Program-made: the position numbers and the translations under genes | In this document: piece by piece, positions 25,264 through 35,737 of the stretch | Layout: every line of letters begins with the position of its first letter | Numbering within the stretch: position 1 is the stretch's first letter | DNA from: Verrucomicrobiota bacterium | Lineage (GTDB): Bacteria; Verrucomicrobiota; Verrucomicrobiia; CAIQCK01 | DNA: 64,000 bases | NCBI GenBank assembly: GCA_026397915.1 | Contig: JAPLTX010000032.1 | Coordinates: 47,159-111,158, forward strand | Direction of reading: 5' to 3' | Notes under the pieces: generated by a model | Told to the model about the DNA's origin: nothing | Database searches by the model: none | Seen by the model: the letters and a program-made list of their open reading frames with translations, nothing else

Positions 25264-26673
25264 ATGCTCACAGCCCAACCGATTCGCTCCGCTCATTTCC
25301 TCGGCATCTGCGGCACCGCCATGGCCGCCGTTGCCGCGCTGCTCAAACAACGCGGCCTGCGCGTCACCGGCTCCGACGAGAATGTCTATCCGCCGATGTC
25401 CACGTTTCTGGCCGAACAAGGCATCACCGCGCTCTCGCCCTATGCTGCCACCAACCTCGATACCGTCGGCCAGCCCGACCTCATCGTCGTCGGCAACGTT
25501 ATCCGTCGCGGCAACCCCGAAGTCGAGGCCGTCCTCGAACGCCGCCTCTGCTATGCCTCGTTGCCCGATGTCATCCGCGAGTTCCTCATCCGCGGCCGTG
25601 CCTCCATCGTCGTGACTGGCACGCATGGCAAAACCACCACCACATCGTTGCTCGCGTGGACCTTCCAACACGCCGGCCTCACCCCTGGCTACATGATCGG
25701 CGGCATCCCGCTCAACCTCGGCCAAGGCTGCGCCTGTCCGCCCGAGGCACGTCACTTCATCATCGAAGGCGACGAATACGACACCGCCTTCTTCGACAAG
25801 CGCAGCAAATTCGTCCACTACTTGCCTGACACCGTCATCATCAACAACATCGAATTTGACCACGCCGACATCTTCCCGAGCATCGCCGATATCAAGCTCA
25901 CTTTCCGCCGCCTCATCAACATTGTCCCGCGCAACGGCCTTGTGCTCGCCAACGGCGATGACCCCAACGTCCGCGAAGTTATTGCCAACGCCCCCTGCCC
26001 TGTCAAAACCTTTGGCCTCGGCCCCAACAACGATTCCCGCGCCACCGACCTCCAACTCGAAGCCAGCGGCTCGCATTTTCGAGTCTTGAATCTCAAATTC
26101 CAAATTCCCCTCCTGGGCCAGCATAACGTCCGCAACGCCCTTGCTGTCGCTGCCGCCTCACTTCACCACGGCATCTCGCCGCAAGGAATCCAAGCGGCAT
26201 TCACCGAATTCCGCGGCATCAAGCGCCGGCAGGAGATTCGCGGCGAAGTCGCTGGTATCACCGTTGTGGACGATTTTGGCCATCACCCCACCGCCATCCG
26301 TGAAACCATCCGCGCCTTCCGCGTCCGTTTTCCTAGCCGGCGTCTCTGGGCTGTTTTTGAGCCACGCAGCAACACCACGCGTCGCTGCGTCTTCCAGAAG
26401 GAACTGGCCGCCGCCCTCGCTGAAGCTGATGGCTGCTTCGTCAGCAAAGTAAACCGTCTGGAAGAACTCGCTGAATGCGAACGACTCTCGCCAGAAACAC
26501 TCGTCGCCGACATCACCGCGCGCGGTCGCCCCGCGCACTACCTCAACGACGCTGACGCGATAGTCGCCGCGCTGGTTCCGGAATTGCGCCCGAACGATGT
26601 CGTCGCCATCTTTTCCAACGGTGCCTTCGGTGGCATCCACGACAAGCTCTTGCAGACATTGCAGGCGAAGTAA
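25264..26673 (+). CDS. mpl: UDP-N-acetylmuramate:L-alanyl-gamma-D-glutamyl-meso-diaminopimelate ligase
   Basis: 469 aa from ATG 25264. It is a Mur ligase with the N-terminal FLGICGTAMAAVAALLK nucleotide-binding motif, the ATP loop GTHGKTTTT near residue 118, NNIEFDHADIF in the centre and the QEIRGEVAGITVVDDFGHHP block. Mpl proteins have this FDHADIF..I..IK pattern and recycle murein tripeptide onto UDP-MurNAc, which separates them from MurC. The role is cytoplasmic cell-wall recycling. It converges with the GT-C gene. Confidence 0.88.
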   Translation: MLTAQPIRSAHFLGICGTAMAAVAALLKQRGLRVTGSDENVYPPMSTFLAEQGITALSPYAATNLDTVGQPDLIVVGNVIRRGNPEVEAVLERRLCYASLPDVIREFLIRGRASIVVTGTHGKTTTTSLLAWTFQHAGLTPGYMIGGIPLNLGQGCACPPEARHFIIEGDEYDTAFFDKRSKFVHYLPDTVIINNIEFDHADIFPSIADIKLTFRRLINIVPRNGLVLANGDDPNVREVIANAPCPVKTFGLGPNNDSRATDLQLEASGSHFRVLNLKFQIPLLGQHNVRNALAVAAASLHHGISPQGIQAAFTEFRGIKRRQEIRGEVAGITVVDDFGHHPTAIRETIRAFRVRFPSRRLWAVFEPRSNTTRRCVFQKELAAALAEADGCFVSKVNRLEELAECERLSPETLVADITARGRPAHYLNDADAIVAALVPELRPNDVVAIFSNGAFGGIHDKLLQTLQAK

Positions 26674-26697
26674 CGCAAGTGGTCCAGCCTGCGCGTT

Positions 26698-29205
26698 TCA
26701 CGTCAAAGCTTCGCCCCGGCGCGCTGACAGCCACCGGTCCACGACCACAGCGGCGAAGATCATCAGATAGACATCCAGCGGCATCCGATAACGGTCCTTC
26801 GAAAGGGTCACGGCCGCCACGATGGTGAAGGTGACAAAGTAAATGGCAATAATGGCAGCCCGGCGCCGGTCCAATCCTCCGCGCCACCAGCCGAGCAGCC
26901 CCAAGAGCAGCACCGGCCCGAAGCTGAGCGCCCCGACAAGCTTCGTGAACCACATGGTGTAAAGGTTCTGCGTCTGTGTTTCGGGCCAGAGGCGGAAGAG
27001 ATTGGCGGCTTTGCAGAGCCAAAGCCATGCCGTGCGGCCAGGATGCTCGCCCACGTAGCGCAACGCGTTGTCGCGCAGGAAGTGTTCGCCAGCCAGTTCG
27101 TTGGTCCGGAAGGAGTCGCGGTAAGGCACCCAGACAGTTGCGCGCGGCTCCAACCGAATCACACTGCCGGATGAGCCGGTCGCCTTGGGATTGTTGCCAT
27201 ACCAGAAACAAAGCCACTGTTGTGTGCCCATCACTGGCTCACCAAGGACCACCCAATTCCGCAGCGGCCACGGAGCGATGATCACGCACGCCAACGCGCC
27301 CACCCCCAGCGCCTGTCGCCAGCGTCGCCGCCCCAACCACAACGGCGCCAGCAACACTGACAGCCCGAGGTAAGGGACTGTCAACGTGCCCACACCCAGC
27401 CCCGCGCCCGCGAGCATGACTGCGGACCAACCCGCACCGTTGTAAATCCGCAACAACCCCAGCGTTGCCGCCAACAACGCCACGGTGAACAGCGTCATCG
27501 GAAACAGCGTGCCCGCCGCAAACACGTAAACCGGATAGACCGCAACAACCGCCGCCGTCCACAACGCCGCGCGTTCCGAAGCGCCCAGTTCCCGCGCCAC
27601 CCGAAACGCAAGCCAGATGGCCAAGCCCCACAACAACGACTGCCAGACGCGAATGCCCGCGAACCCACGGTCAAGACTGTAAGCCGCCGTGAGGAGCAGC
27701 GGCTGCCCTGGCGCGCGAAACGCCGTGGGTTGCACACCGTCCATTGAATAGCTGCCGCGGTCGAGCAGGTTGCAAGCGATGGCGTCGTATTCTTTCTCGT
27801 CCTGCCAGACACACTCGCCTGGCAAACAACCGCACCACAACAGCCGCAACGCAATCCCAACCGCAACAATTCCAGCGACCCATCGCGTCGTGTCCGACTT
27901 GCTCCGCAGCCAGTCCCAAAACCGCACGGCTGCCGCGGCGGCGAACATGACTAATAGCGGCTCCGTCGGCAGACGGAACCGCGTGCAGGTCGTCAGCAGT
28001 GGCAAACAGAAAGTGAACACCCCCCAAACCAGATACGGCACGCGCAGATCGCGCCAACGCGGCGCATAAATCACCATGCCTCCAAGAGCAAGCAGCAATA
28101 CCGGATAGTAGCAGGCGGTGACGATAAACCGGTTGCGCGGCGAGCCATGTTCGTTGTTCGGCCGTGTCTGGCTGTAGGCCGCATGCAGCGTCAACATCTT
28201 CTTCACATAGAGCGTGGCGCACCGCAACGGTTGCTCCGAGATATATCGCCTAGCCTCCCGCGCAAGCACTCTGTCCGCCTCGGCTTCGTCCAGCCCCTTC
28301 ATGCGTGACTGCAACACCGTGAAGTGCTCCCGGCACGCCGCTGTGTCGGGTATCACACCCCACGAGCTATCTTCCGGCGACAAGTAACGATCTCCGGCAT
28401 CACCGCGACTGAACTCGCAGTTCCCCCGCCAGAGCGTGAGGCCGCTGCCCATCGAAACCGGCACGAGATGGCCAAACTCCAGCCAGTTCCGAACTGTCCA
28501 CGGCGCAATCGCCGCGGCGGCTGCCAACCAAAGTGCGCAACACAATCCCAACCGCCGGCGCCAAGCCAAGCCGCCTGTCAGAAACGGCACCAAGGCCGCC
28601 GCCGGCACCAACAGCAGCGCCACCGAACGGCTTAACGCCGTCACCCCGATCGCCAAACCGGCAAGCGCTGCCCGCCACATCGTTGGCTCCGCACCGAGGC
28701 GGACCAACAAGTAAATGGCAACGCTCAGGCAAAAGGCATACAGGTTCTCCATGTAAAACACCCCTGTCAGATAAACCAGCGACGGATAGAACGCCAAAAC
28801 CCACGCCGTCCATATCCCGACGCGCCGCTCGAACACCCGCATAGCGGTGCCGCCTATGAGAACACACGTGAGCGCCCCCAGAACGCATTGGAGAAATCTT
28901 ACTGCAACAAAACTGTGGCCGAAGCATTTGTAGATCAGCGCCATGCACATGGGCCACAACGGTGTGGAGTTGTAGCCGCTGGCAACGAACCCCTTCCCCT
29001 CAACCAAGCCTCGCGCGATCTCATCGTAAAGGCGCTCGTCCGGCCAGTAGAGCTGGTGTGGATCAAGCGTCAGGACGAACCCGATGCGGACAGCCAGCGC
29101 GACTAAGAAAACGCGTAACACGACAATCAAACGGGCTTCGGCGCCTCGCCTCGTTGCGGCTCGACCAAATCCCGAACCGGACAAAAGCGGCATTTCAAAA
29201 GCCAC
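26698..29205 (-). CDS. Tandem-duplicated GT-C membrane glycosyltransferase (ArnT/PMT-like)
   Basis: 835 aa with about 20 membrane helices in two homologous halves (about 30-435 and 445-835). Each half opens with the acidic first-loop motif of GT-C enzymes: [20 protein letters not shown] and [20 protein letters not shown]. In each, IAPWTVRNW or IAPWPLRNW follows about 220 residues later. Such enzymes move a sugar from a polyprenyl-phosphate donor to lipid, glycan or protein on the outer membrane face. The start is uncertain: from 29205 the gene overlaps the GT2 gene by 79 nt, and TTG 29130 or GTG 29121 would remove most of the overlap. Confidence 0.85.
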   Translation of the reverse strand: MAFEMPLLSGSGFGRAATRRGAEARLIVVLRVFLVALAVRIGFVLTLDPHQLYWPDERLYDEIARGLVEGKGFVASGYNSTPLWPMCMALIYKCFGHSFVAVRFLQCVLGALTCVLIGGTAMRVFERRVGIWTAWVLAFYPSLVYLTGVFYMENLYAFCLSVAIYLLVRLGAEPTMWRAALAGLAIGVTALSRSVALLLVPAAALVPFLTGGLAWRRRLGLCCALWLAAAAAIAPWTVRNWLEFGHLVPVSMGSGLTLWRGNCEFSRGDAGDRYLSPEDSSWGVIPDTAACREHFTVLQSRMKGLDEAEADRVLAREARRYISEQPLRCATLYVKKMLTLHAAYSQTRPNNEHGSPRNRFIVTACYYPVLLLALGGMVIYAPRWRDLRVPYLVWGVFTFCLPLLTTCTRFRLPTEPLLVMFAAAAAVRFWDWLRSKSDTTRWVAGIVAVGIALRLLWCGCLPGECVWQDEKEYDAIACNLLDRGSYSMDGVQPTAFRAPGQPLLLTAAYSLDRGFAGIRVWQSLLWGLAIWLAFRVARELGASERAALWTAAVVAVYPVYVFAAGTLFPMTLFTVALLAATLGLLRIYNGAGWSAVMLAGAGLGVGTLTVPYLGLSVLLAPLWLGRRRWRQALGVGALACVIIAPWPLRNWVVLGEPVMGTQQWLCFWYGNNPKATGSSGSVIRLEPRATVWVPYRDSFRTNELAGEHFLRDNALRYVGEHPGRTAWLWLCKAANLFRLWPETQTQNLYTMWFTKLVGALSFGPVLLLGLLGWWRGGLDRRRAAIIAIYFVTFTIVAAVTLSKDRYRMPLDVYLMIFAAVVVDRWLSARRGEALT

Positions 29206-29852
29206 TGGATCGCCTTCACGCCGTCAATCCAGCGGATTTTCTTGCCCTCCTCGACGCTCCGCGGGTTGTAGTTGACCGGCACCTCGGCGATTCGATAGCC
29301 CAAACGCAGGAGCTTGGCCGTTACCTCAGGCTCAAACTCAAAACCAACACTACGAAGCCGCACACGATGGATAACGTCAGCACGGAACAGCTTGTAAGCG
29401 GTTTCCATGTCTGTCAGCGAGCAACCATAAAGCAGCCGCGTGAGCATCGTCAGAAAGCCGTTGGCCAGCCGGCGCACGAGACGGACCTTCCGGTTCCGTC
29501 GGGCAAAACGCGATCCATAAACCACACTTACATCACTTCGCTGGAGTTGATCGAGCAAACCAAGGTATTCGTTCGGATCCAATTCAAGGTCCGCATCCTG
29601 AATAATCACAGCGTCGCCCGTGACGTAAGTCAGCCCCAACCGGATCGCGGCTCCTTTTCCGAAATTCACACGACTACAATGAACGTGCGCCACATCGCTG
29701 GCCAGATTGCGAACAACGTCGGCGGAACCATCGGTGGAACCGTCGTCCACGACAATGATCTCTTTCTCCACAGGCACCGCCCGAACCTTGCGAACCACCT
29801 CTGCGATGGTAGAACGCTCGTTGTAAACCGGGATAATGACTGACAGCTTCAT
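29127..29852 (-). CDS. Family 2 glycosyltransferase (dolichol/polyprenyl-phosphate mannose synthase-like)
   Basis: 241 aa. It has the GT-A fold with [12 protein letters not shown] at the start, [10 protein letters not shown] near residue 35 (nucleotide binding) and the catalytic QDADLELDP near 85. No C-terminal membrane helices follow, as in the short DPM1-type enzymes that make polyprenyl-phosphate sugars. It overlaps the downstream GT-C gene, which would use exactly such a donor. The pairing suggests one envelope glycosylation step. The sugar is not readable. Confidence 0.9.
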   Translation of the reverse strand: MKLSVIIPVYNERSTIAEVVRKVRAVPVEKEIIVVDDGSTDGSADVVRNLASDVAHVHCSRVNFGKGAAIRLGLTYVTGDAVIIQDADLELDPNEYLGLLDQLQRSDVSVVYGSRFARRNRKVRLVRRLANGFLTMLTRLLYGCSLTDMETAYKLFRADVIHRVRLRSVGFEFEPEVTAKLLRLGYRIAEVPVNYNPRSVEEGKKIRWIDGVKAIQWLLKCRFCPVRDLVEPQRGEAPKPV

Positions 29853-29881
29853 GAGCGCAACCTTGGCCCTGATATCCTGTT

Positions 29882-30844
29882 CTATCGTGCCCGCTCGTAT
29901 TCGATGACCTTCTCGAGGATGTCACGCAGCTGGTGGCTCGGCTGGTAACTGATCCACTTCCTGACCTTGTTCAAGTCAGGCACGCGCCGCTGCATGTCTT
30001 CAAAACCCGCTTCGTAGGCCTCGTCGTAGGGAACATAGACCAGCTCGCTGGCGCTGCCCGTCATCTGCTTCACGAGTTTGGCAAGATCCTCGATGCTAAT
30101 CTCAACCTCATTGCCAACATTGAACACTTCGCCATTGGTATTCTCGGCGTCCATCAAGGCCATCAATGCACCGACCACATCCCCCACGTAGCCAAACGCG
30201 CGCTGCTGCTTTCCTGTCCCGTAAATTGTGATCGGCTTGTTGGTGAGCGCCTGCCGCACAAAGTTGGGAATGACCATGCCATAACGACCGGTTTGCCGCG
30301 GGCCGACGGTGTTGAAGAGCCGGACAACCACCACAGGCAGCTTCCGCTCCTTCCAGTAAGCGATTGCCAGAAACTCATCCATCAACTTCGAACAGGCGTA
30401 GGACCAGCGACCTTTGTTCGACGGGCCAATCAGCAGGTCGTCATCCTCGCCAAACGGAATTTTCGCGCCTTTGCCATAAACCTCGCTCGTGGAGGTCAGC
30501 AAAACCTTCTTCCGTTTCTTTGCTGCTGCCTCCAACACAACTTCGGTGCCTTTCAGATTCGTTTCAATGGTGCGAACGGGGCTTTCCACCACCAGTTTAA
30601 CTCCAACTGCGGCCGCCAGGTGATAAACCACATCCGCATCGTCCACCATCTCGGCCAGGACGCGCTGGTTCAGCACATCGTCCACGATATACTCGAAGCC
30701 CGGCAACCTCTTCAGGCCCGCAATGTTCTGCATGCTGCCGGTGGAGAGGTTGTCAAGCACCGCCACCCTGTCGCCCCGCGCCAGCAACGTTTCCGCCAAA
30801 TGCGAGCCAATGAATCCTGCGCCTCCTGTTATCAGTGCTTTCAT
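29882..30844 (-). CDS. NAD-dependent epimerase/dehydratase (extended SDR, nucleotide-sugar type)
   Basis: 320 aa. The Rossmann start is [16 protein letters not shown]. The [15 protein letters not shown] block, [10 protein letters not shown] and the catalytic pair Y...K in [10 protein letters not shown] are all present, and [14 protein letters not shown] is the sugar-binding segment. It belongs to the GalE/UDP-glucuronate-decarboxylase branch. The precise sugar nucleotide cannot be told. It is the first gene of the SDR-GT2-GT-C minus-strand operon, with 29 nt to the GT2 gene. Confidence 0.88.
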   Translation of the reverse strand: MKALITGGAGFIGSHLAETLLARGDRVAVLDNLSTGSMQNIAGLKRLPGFEYIVDDVLNQRVLAEMVDDADVVYHLAAAVGVKLVVESPVRTIETNLKGTEVVLEAAAKKRKKVLLTSTSEVYGKGAKIPFGEDDDLLIGPSNKGRWSYACSKLMDEFLAIAYWKERKLPVVVVRLFNTVGPRQTGRYGMVIPNFVRQALTNKPITIYGTGKQQRAFGYVGDVVGALMALMDAENTNGEVFNVGNEVEISIEDLAKLVKQMTGSASELVYVPYDEAYEAGFEDMQRRVPDLNKVRKWISYQPSHQLRDILEKVIEYERAR

Positions 30845-31025
30845 AATGTCGAATGCGCTTCATCCATACACGCGTTCCCTAATCCCTTCAACTTCAAAAC
30901 CCGTCAAACCTGCCACGGCAAGACGAACAGTTCTACAACAGCCTTAGACAACTGGTCCTCCGATTCCTCCCATGCCCCCGACCTTGCATTGCCCTGCCAC
31001 GGCTGCTAGCGTCCGGCCATTGTTT

Positions 31026-33167
31026 ATGGATATTCGTCAAAAGATTTTTAACCTGCTCGCGGCGCCAAACTACCGGCCGCTGCGACGGCATGAATTGGTA
31101 AAGGCGCTCAGACTCAGCGAAAACGAGCGCACGGAGTTTCGCCGGGCGCTGGCGGAAATGCTTCACAAAGGCGATGTCGTCCGTGTCCGCAAGGAGAGGT
31201 TTGTCCTCCCCGCCGAGGCCGATCTGGTCGTTGGCAAGCTGGACATGAACGAGCGCGGCTTCGGCTTCGTCATCCCCGAAGCAGACAAGGAAGGCAAACC
31301 GACCGCACCCGCGGACATCTACATCTCCGCGGACAATGTCGGCGTCGGCATGCACGGCGACCGCGTCGTGGTGCGGCTCCACAAAGGCTCTGTCCGCCGC
31401 GACCGCCGCGGCAAGCCGCAGCCGGAGAAGATCGAAGGCCGGCTCATCCGCATCCTGGAGCGCGCCAACGAGACGCTGGTCGGCACGTTGCAGAAGCCGA
31501 AGTATTTCCACATCGTCATCCCCGACGACCCGCGCATCACCAACGACATCTACGTCAAGCCGCATCCGAAGGCGCGCATCGGCGACAAGGTGGTAGTGAA
31601 ACTCCAACCGTGGGAATCGCGCCACGTCAATCCAGAAGGCGACATCATCGAGGTGCTCGGCGCAGGCGACGCGCCCGGCGTGGACATGCTGGCGATCATC
31701 CGCAAACACCGCCTGCCGCAACATTTCCCCACCGACGTATTGCGCGAGGTGGAGCGGATGCCGGAGAACCCGACCGAGGAGGAGACGCGCGGCCGGCTGA
31801 ACTTGCGCAACGAGTTCATCGTCACCATTGACCCCGACGACGCGCGCGACCACGATGACGCCGTGTCCGTGGAGGCGCGGCCTGACGGCTCATGGCGGCT
31901 CGGCGTTCATATCGCCGACGTGTCGCACTACGTCCGCCAGAAAACACCGCTCGACCGCGAGGCGCGTGAGCGAGGCAACTCCATCTACCTCGTGGACCGT
32001 GTCATCCCGATGCTGCCGGAGAAGTTGTCAGCGGGCCTCTGCTCGCTCTTCGGCAACGTGGACCGGCTGGCGAAGACGGCGTTCATTGACTACAACGCGC
32101 AAGGCGTGCCGAAGCGCGTGGAGTTCCACAACAGTGTCATCCGCGTCAAGCACCTCATCACCTACCGCGAGGCATTTACCCGTCTCAGCAGCCCCGACGG
32201 CAGCAGCGACGAGCTCACGCGCAGCCTGAAGACGATGTGGCGACTCGCGTCGTTGCTGCGGAAGAACCGTTTCGAACGCGGCTCGCTTGACCTCGATTTT
32301 CCGGAAATGAAAGTGCGCCTCGACAAGCTGGGCAAGCCGATCGCACTGGAGAAGATCGAGAACGACATCTCGCACCAGCTCATCGAGGAATTTATGCTTG
32401 CGGCCAATGAATCCGTGGCGCGCCATTTCAAGAATTCGATGGTGCCCGGCCTCTACCGCATCCACGAAAACCCCGCTCCGGAAAAGTTGTTGGAGCTTCG
32501 CGACTTCGTCGCCGGCTTCGGCATCAAGGCTGGTGATCTGACACTACGCACCGAGATTCAAAAGCTGCTCGCCGCGTTTCGGAAACACCCGCAGGCTTAC
32601 GTGCTGAAGGTCAGCCTGCTGCGCTCGCTCAAGCGCGCGCTCTACTCGCACAAGCCGGTCGGCCACTTTGGTCTTGCGAAGGTGAACTACACACACTTTA
32701 CCTCGCCGATCCGCCGCTACCCTGACCTGATCGTGCACCGCATCCTGGATGCACTGGTGAAACGGCGGCCATCGGGTTATCTGACGGAGCATTTGATTGA
32801 TGTGGCGCAGCATTGCAGCCAAACCGAGCGAACCGCCGACGAGGCCGAGAACGAGTCCAAGAAGCTCAAGACGCTTGAGTTCTTCAACAACATGCTCCGT
32901 GACCGCAAGCTTGCCCCCTTCGACGCGCTGGTCACCGACGTGCGCAACTTCGGCCTTTTCGTCGAACTGCCCGAACTGATGATCTTCGGTCTGGTCCACG
33001 TCTCCACCATTGACGACGATTTCTACAGTTTCGACGACGTGCGCCGCCGCCTTGTCGGCAAACGGACCAAGCGCACATTTAAGATCGGCGACCGCGTCAA
33101 GGTAATCGTGGCGCGCGTGGACCTGTTCAAGCGCCAGGTGGACTTCCAACTCGCGAAGGACGAGTGA
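31026..33167 (+). CDS. rnr: Ribonuclease R
   Basis: 713 aa from ATG 31026 (MDIRQKIFNLL). It is a processive 3'-5' exoribonuclease of structured RNA. Domains in order: an N-terminal winged helix (1-70), two cold-shock domains (about 75-230), the RNB catalytic domain with IDPDDARDHDDAV near 270 (the metal-binding aspartates) and YTHFTSPIRRYPDL near 560, and a C-terminal S1 domain (about 635-710) ending FKRQVDFQLAKDE. The Lys-rich tail of E. coli RNase R is missing. The stop overlaps the next gene's GTG. Confidence 0.95.
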   Translation: MDIRQKIFNLLAAPNYRPLRRHELVKALRLSENERTEFRRALAEMLHKGDVVRVRKERFVLPAEADLVVGKLDMNERGFGFVIPEADKEGKPTAPADIYISADNVGVGMHGDRVVVRLHKGSVRRDRRGKPQPEKIEGRLIRILERANETLVGTLQKPKYFHIVIPDDPRITNDIYVKPHPKARIGDKVVVKLQPWESRHVNPEGDIIEVLGAGDAPGVDMLAIIRKHRLPQHFPTDVLREVERMPENPTEEETRGRLNLRNEFIVTIDPDDARDHDDAVSVEARPDGSWRLGVHIADVSHYVRQKTPLDREARERGNSIYLVDRVIPMLPEKLSAGLCSLFGNVDRLAKTAFIDYNAQGVPKRVEFHNSVIRVKHLITYREAFTRLSSPDGSSDELTRSLKTMWRLASLLRKNRFERGSLDLDFPEMKVRLDKLGKPIALEKIENDISHQLIEEFMLAANESVARHFKNSMVPGLYRIHENPAPEKLLELRDFVAGFGIKAGDLTLRTEIQKLLAAFRKHPQAYVLKVSLLRSLKRALYSHKPVGHFGLAKVNYTHFTSPIRRYPDLIVHRILDALVKRRPSGYLTEHLIDVAQHCSQTERTADEAENESKKLKTLEFFNNMLRDRKLAPFDALVTDVRNFGLFVELPELMIFGLVHVSTIDDDFYSFDDVRRRLVGKRTKRTFKIGDRVKVIVARVDLFKRQVDFQLAKDE

Positions 33168-34003
33168 GCGCCGGCATCACCACACGGCTTCTTCCGTTTG
33201 CAGCGCTCGCGCTTGTCTTGAGCGGCTGCGCCACGGCCGACGGCGGCCGACGATCTCAGGTAACACTCGGCAACGCGAAGGTGACCCAGATTGATTTCGC
33301 CGGCGTGGATCTGCGCTTCGACCTCGTCGTGAAGAATCCAACCGACCGCTACGTCAAGCTCGACGCCTACCGCTGGGATCTCCTAGTCGCCGGCAAGAAG
33401 CTGGCCAAAGGCCACAGCAGCGGGTCCCAGCCGGTGGACTCCAGCAGTGATCTGGTCGTGCCGATCGAGGTATCGGTCAAGAACGGCGACGTGTTCGGAG
33501 CCATGCGCGCCGACCGCCTAAAGAAACGCCCCACCTACGAACTGCGCCTCGCCGCGCTCATTGCCGGCGGCCTGATGACGTTGCCGCAGGATTTTGAGAA
33601 GCGCGGCGAACTGCCAATCCTCTACAGGCCGATCATCACGCTGCAAAACTTCCACGTGCTGAAGCAGACCGATCAGTCCGCCACCGTCCGGTTCGATGCC
33701 TTGCTGGAAAATCTGAACAACTTCCCGATCCATCTCGACAAGACCACCGCCAACCTTCACCTCGCAGGCCGGCCTGTCGCGCAGGAGTTTCAGACCAAGC
33801 CGCGAGACATCCCCGCGAACGGACGAACCGTCGCCGACTACGAACTGGACCTGGACCTCGCCGTCCTCGGCGAAACTGTCGTCAACGCCCTGCGCCAGAA
33901 CGAGGTCAGCTACCAGTTCGACGGCACCACCGCGTTCAACACACCGTGGGGCCAGAAATCGCTGAATTTTATGCAGTCCGGCCGGCTGCAAATCAAACGC
34001 TAG
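33164..34003 (+). CDS. WHy/LEA14-type lipoprotein
   Basis: 279 aa, GTG start overlapping the rnr stop (GTGA). It has a lipoprotein signal with lipobox VLSGC (C22). Two LEA2/WHy-like beta-sandwich repeats follow, beginning near KVTQIDFAGVDLRFDLVVKN (about 40) and QSATVRFDALLENLNNFPI (about 168). The typical V.NP and L.L.N.N.FP.. patterns appear in each. Plant and bacterial relatives are linked to desiccation or stress protection. Here it would be anchored in the envelope; its role is unproven. Confidence 0.75.
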   Translation: MSAGITTRLLPFAALALVLSGCATADGGRRSQVTLGNAKVTQIDFAGVDLRFDLVVKNPTDRYVKLDAYRWDLLVAGKKLAKGHSSGSQPVDSSSDLVVPIEVSVKNGDVFGAMRADRLKKRPTYELRLAALIAGGLMTLPQDFEKRGELPILYRPIITLQNFHVLKQTDQSATVRFDALLENLNNFPIHLDKTTANLHLAGRPVAQEFQTKPRDIPANGRTVADYELDLDLAVLGETVVNALRQNEVSYQFDGTTAFNTPWGQKSLNFMQSGRLQIKR

Positions 34004-34012
34004 CGTCGAGCC

Positions 34013-35095
34013 ATGACGTCGCCAGCCGTCAGCCCCGGCCGTCCACAACTTCTGACCGCCATCCGCGACGAGATCGCCGCCCGCGGCCCGATGCCGTTCA
34101 CGCGTTTCATGGAACTGGCGCTCTATCACCCGCAGTGGGGTTACTACACCTCGCCCGACGCCCCGGAGAGGATTGGGCGGCGCGGCGACTTCTACACCAA
34201 CGTCTCGGTCGGCGCAGTGTTTGGCGGGTTGCTGGCGATGCAGTTTGCCGAAATGTGGGAAGCGATGGGCAAACCGGAGACGTTCACGCTGCTCGAACTC
34301 GGCGCGCACCGCGGCCAGTTGGCCGCAGACTTGCGCGATTGGGTTAAACACAATTATCCGGATTTTGCCGCCGCGCTTAATGTGGTTACGCTGGATTATC
34401 CCGGAACACTCCCGAATGCGATCACCGGCTGCATCTTCTCCAACGAACTCGTGGACGCGCTGCCGGTTCATCTCATCACCCGCCGGAGCGACGAATGGCT
34501 GGAATTGTTCGTGACTGAGGAGAACGGCTGCCTTGCTTTCGCGCCGGCTCCGTTCTCCACCGACGCATTGCGAGACGAAGTCTCGCGCCTGACGCTGCCG
34601 GACAGCGATGACTTCGTCACCGAGGTTCATTTGGAAGCTGGTCGCTGGATCGAGCGCGTCGCCCGCAGTCTCCAGCGCGGCTTCGTCATGACGATTGATT
34701 ACGGCTGCTCCGCCGCCGCCTACTACGCACCACACCGCAAGGTCGGCACATTGCTCTGCTATCACCAACACCGCAGCAACAACGACCCGCTCGTCCGCGT
34801 CGGCGAACAGGATATCACCGCCCACATCAACTTCACCGCGCTGGCCGAACGCGGCGCTGCGTCCGGTCTGCCGCTGCTTGGCTTCTGCGACCAATCACGT
34901 TTCGTCGCCGGGCTGATGGAAAAGGCCGGCGCGGATTTTCTGGCCCGGCTTGCGCCGAAAGCCGCGGGGCAACTCAAGACGCTGCTGCATCCAGAACTCA
35001 TGGGCCAAACTTTCAAGGTGCTGATGCAACACCGAGGCATGGAAGCCACGCGACTCAGCGGCCTGAAGTTCGCAAGGAAGGATGCACTCACATAG
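34013..35095 (+). CDS. MidA/NDUFAF7-family SAM-dependent methyltransferase
   Basis: 360 aa. Family blocks are clear: GPMPFTRFMELALYHPQWGYY at the start, GDFYTNVSVGAVFGGLLA, LLELGAHRGQLAADLR (SAM-binding motif I; the family usually has GPGRG/GAGRG, here GAHRG), SNELVDALPVHL and MTIDYG near 230. The mitochondrial member methylates an arginine of complex I subunit NDUFS2. The bacterial substrate is not established. It is notable that nuoA lies immediately beyond, in convergent orientation. Confidence 0.85.
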   Translation: MTSPAVSPGRPQLLTAIRDEIAARGPMPFTRFMELALYHPQWGYYTSPDAPERIGRRGDFYTNVSVGAVFGGLLAMQFAEMWEAMGKPETFTLLELGAHRGQLAADLRDWVKHNYPDFAAALNVVTLDYPGTLPNAITGCIFSNELVDALPVHLITRRSDEWLELFVTEENGCLAFAPAPFSTDALRDEVSRLTLPDSDDFVTEVHLEAGRWIERVARSLQRGFVMTIDYGCSAAAYYAPHRKVGTLLCYHQHRSNNDPLVRVGEQDITAHINFTALAERGAASGLPLLGFCDQSRFVAGLMEKAGADFLARLAPKAAGQLKTLLHPELMGQTFKVLMQHRGMEATRLSGLKFARKDALT

Positions 35096-35172
35096 CTGCC
35101 AGTTCTCAAGTCAGATCCACCCGACCACTGACCGTCCCCAACTGCCAACTCACCCATCTTCCGCCTCACGCC

Positions 35173-35577
35173 TTACTGCTTCGCCCTCGTTCCCCAATCA
35201 AATGCGCCCTTCTTCAACGCGTAGATGAAACCGACGAAGAGGATGCCGATAAACGTCAGCATGGACGTAAAGATCAGCGGGCCGGTCTGCGGGTCTTTCA
35301 GCAGCGACTTGAAGACCACCGCCCACGGATAGAGGAACACCACCTCGATGTCGAACAGGACGAACAACATCGCCACGACGTAGAACTTCACCGAAAACCG
35401 GCCGTGCGCGGGCGTGATCGGCAACATGCCGCACTCATAGGCCGTGTCCTTGATCGCCGGGCGCCGGCCCTTCTGGCCCATCAGCGTTGACATCACCAAC
35501 AACCCCGCCGAGAACGCGATGGCGATGACGATCAACATCCCGATCGGAATATATTGGCTGAACTCCGGACTCATCAC
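35173..35577 (-). CDS. nuoA: NADH-quinone oxidoreductase subunit A, stand-alone
   Basis: 134 aa, three membrane helices. Family blocks are AYECGMLP (usually YECG), RFSVKFYVVAMLFVLFDIEVVFLYPWA with its conserved acidic helix, and a C-terminal YALKKGAFDWG. It is the small membrane subunit at the quinone site of complex I. No nuoB-N follows or precedes it in this window: the downstream neighbour is convergent and the upstream neighbour divergent, so it is transcribed alone. The start is M1 or M2 of a double Met. Confidence 0.93.
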   Translation of the reverse strand: MMSPEFSQYIPIGMLIVIAIAFSAGLLVMSTLMGQKGRRPAIKDTAYECGMLPITPAHGRFSVKFYVVAMLFVLFDIEVVFLYPWAVVFKSLLKDPQTGPLIFTSMLTFIGILFVGFIYALKKGAFDWGTRAKQ

Positions 35578-35737
35578 GCCGCGACGTTACGTTCGCCGCA
35601 CAACCGTGGCAAGCCCGAAAAGCCGGAAGGAACCGGTCGCCGCCAAAACACACCAACCTCTTCTGTCGTTTGCCAAGCGCCTTCGATCCTTTCATGTCGT
35701 TCTTGAAACGTCTCCTGCCCTCCCCTAGCCTGCTGAC

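Noticed and set aside
33518..34894. 458-codon open frame on the minus strand opposite the WHy lipoprotein and MidA genes
   Set aside because: It spans two recognised genes on the other strand; its Arg/Gly/Val-rich composition is typical of high-GC antisense frames.
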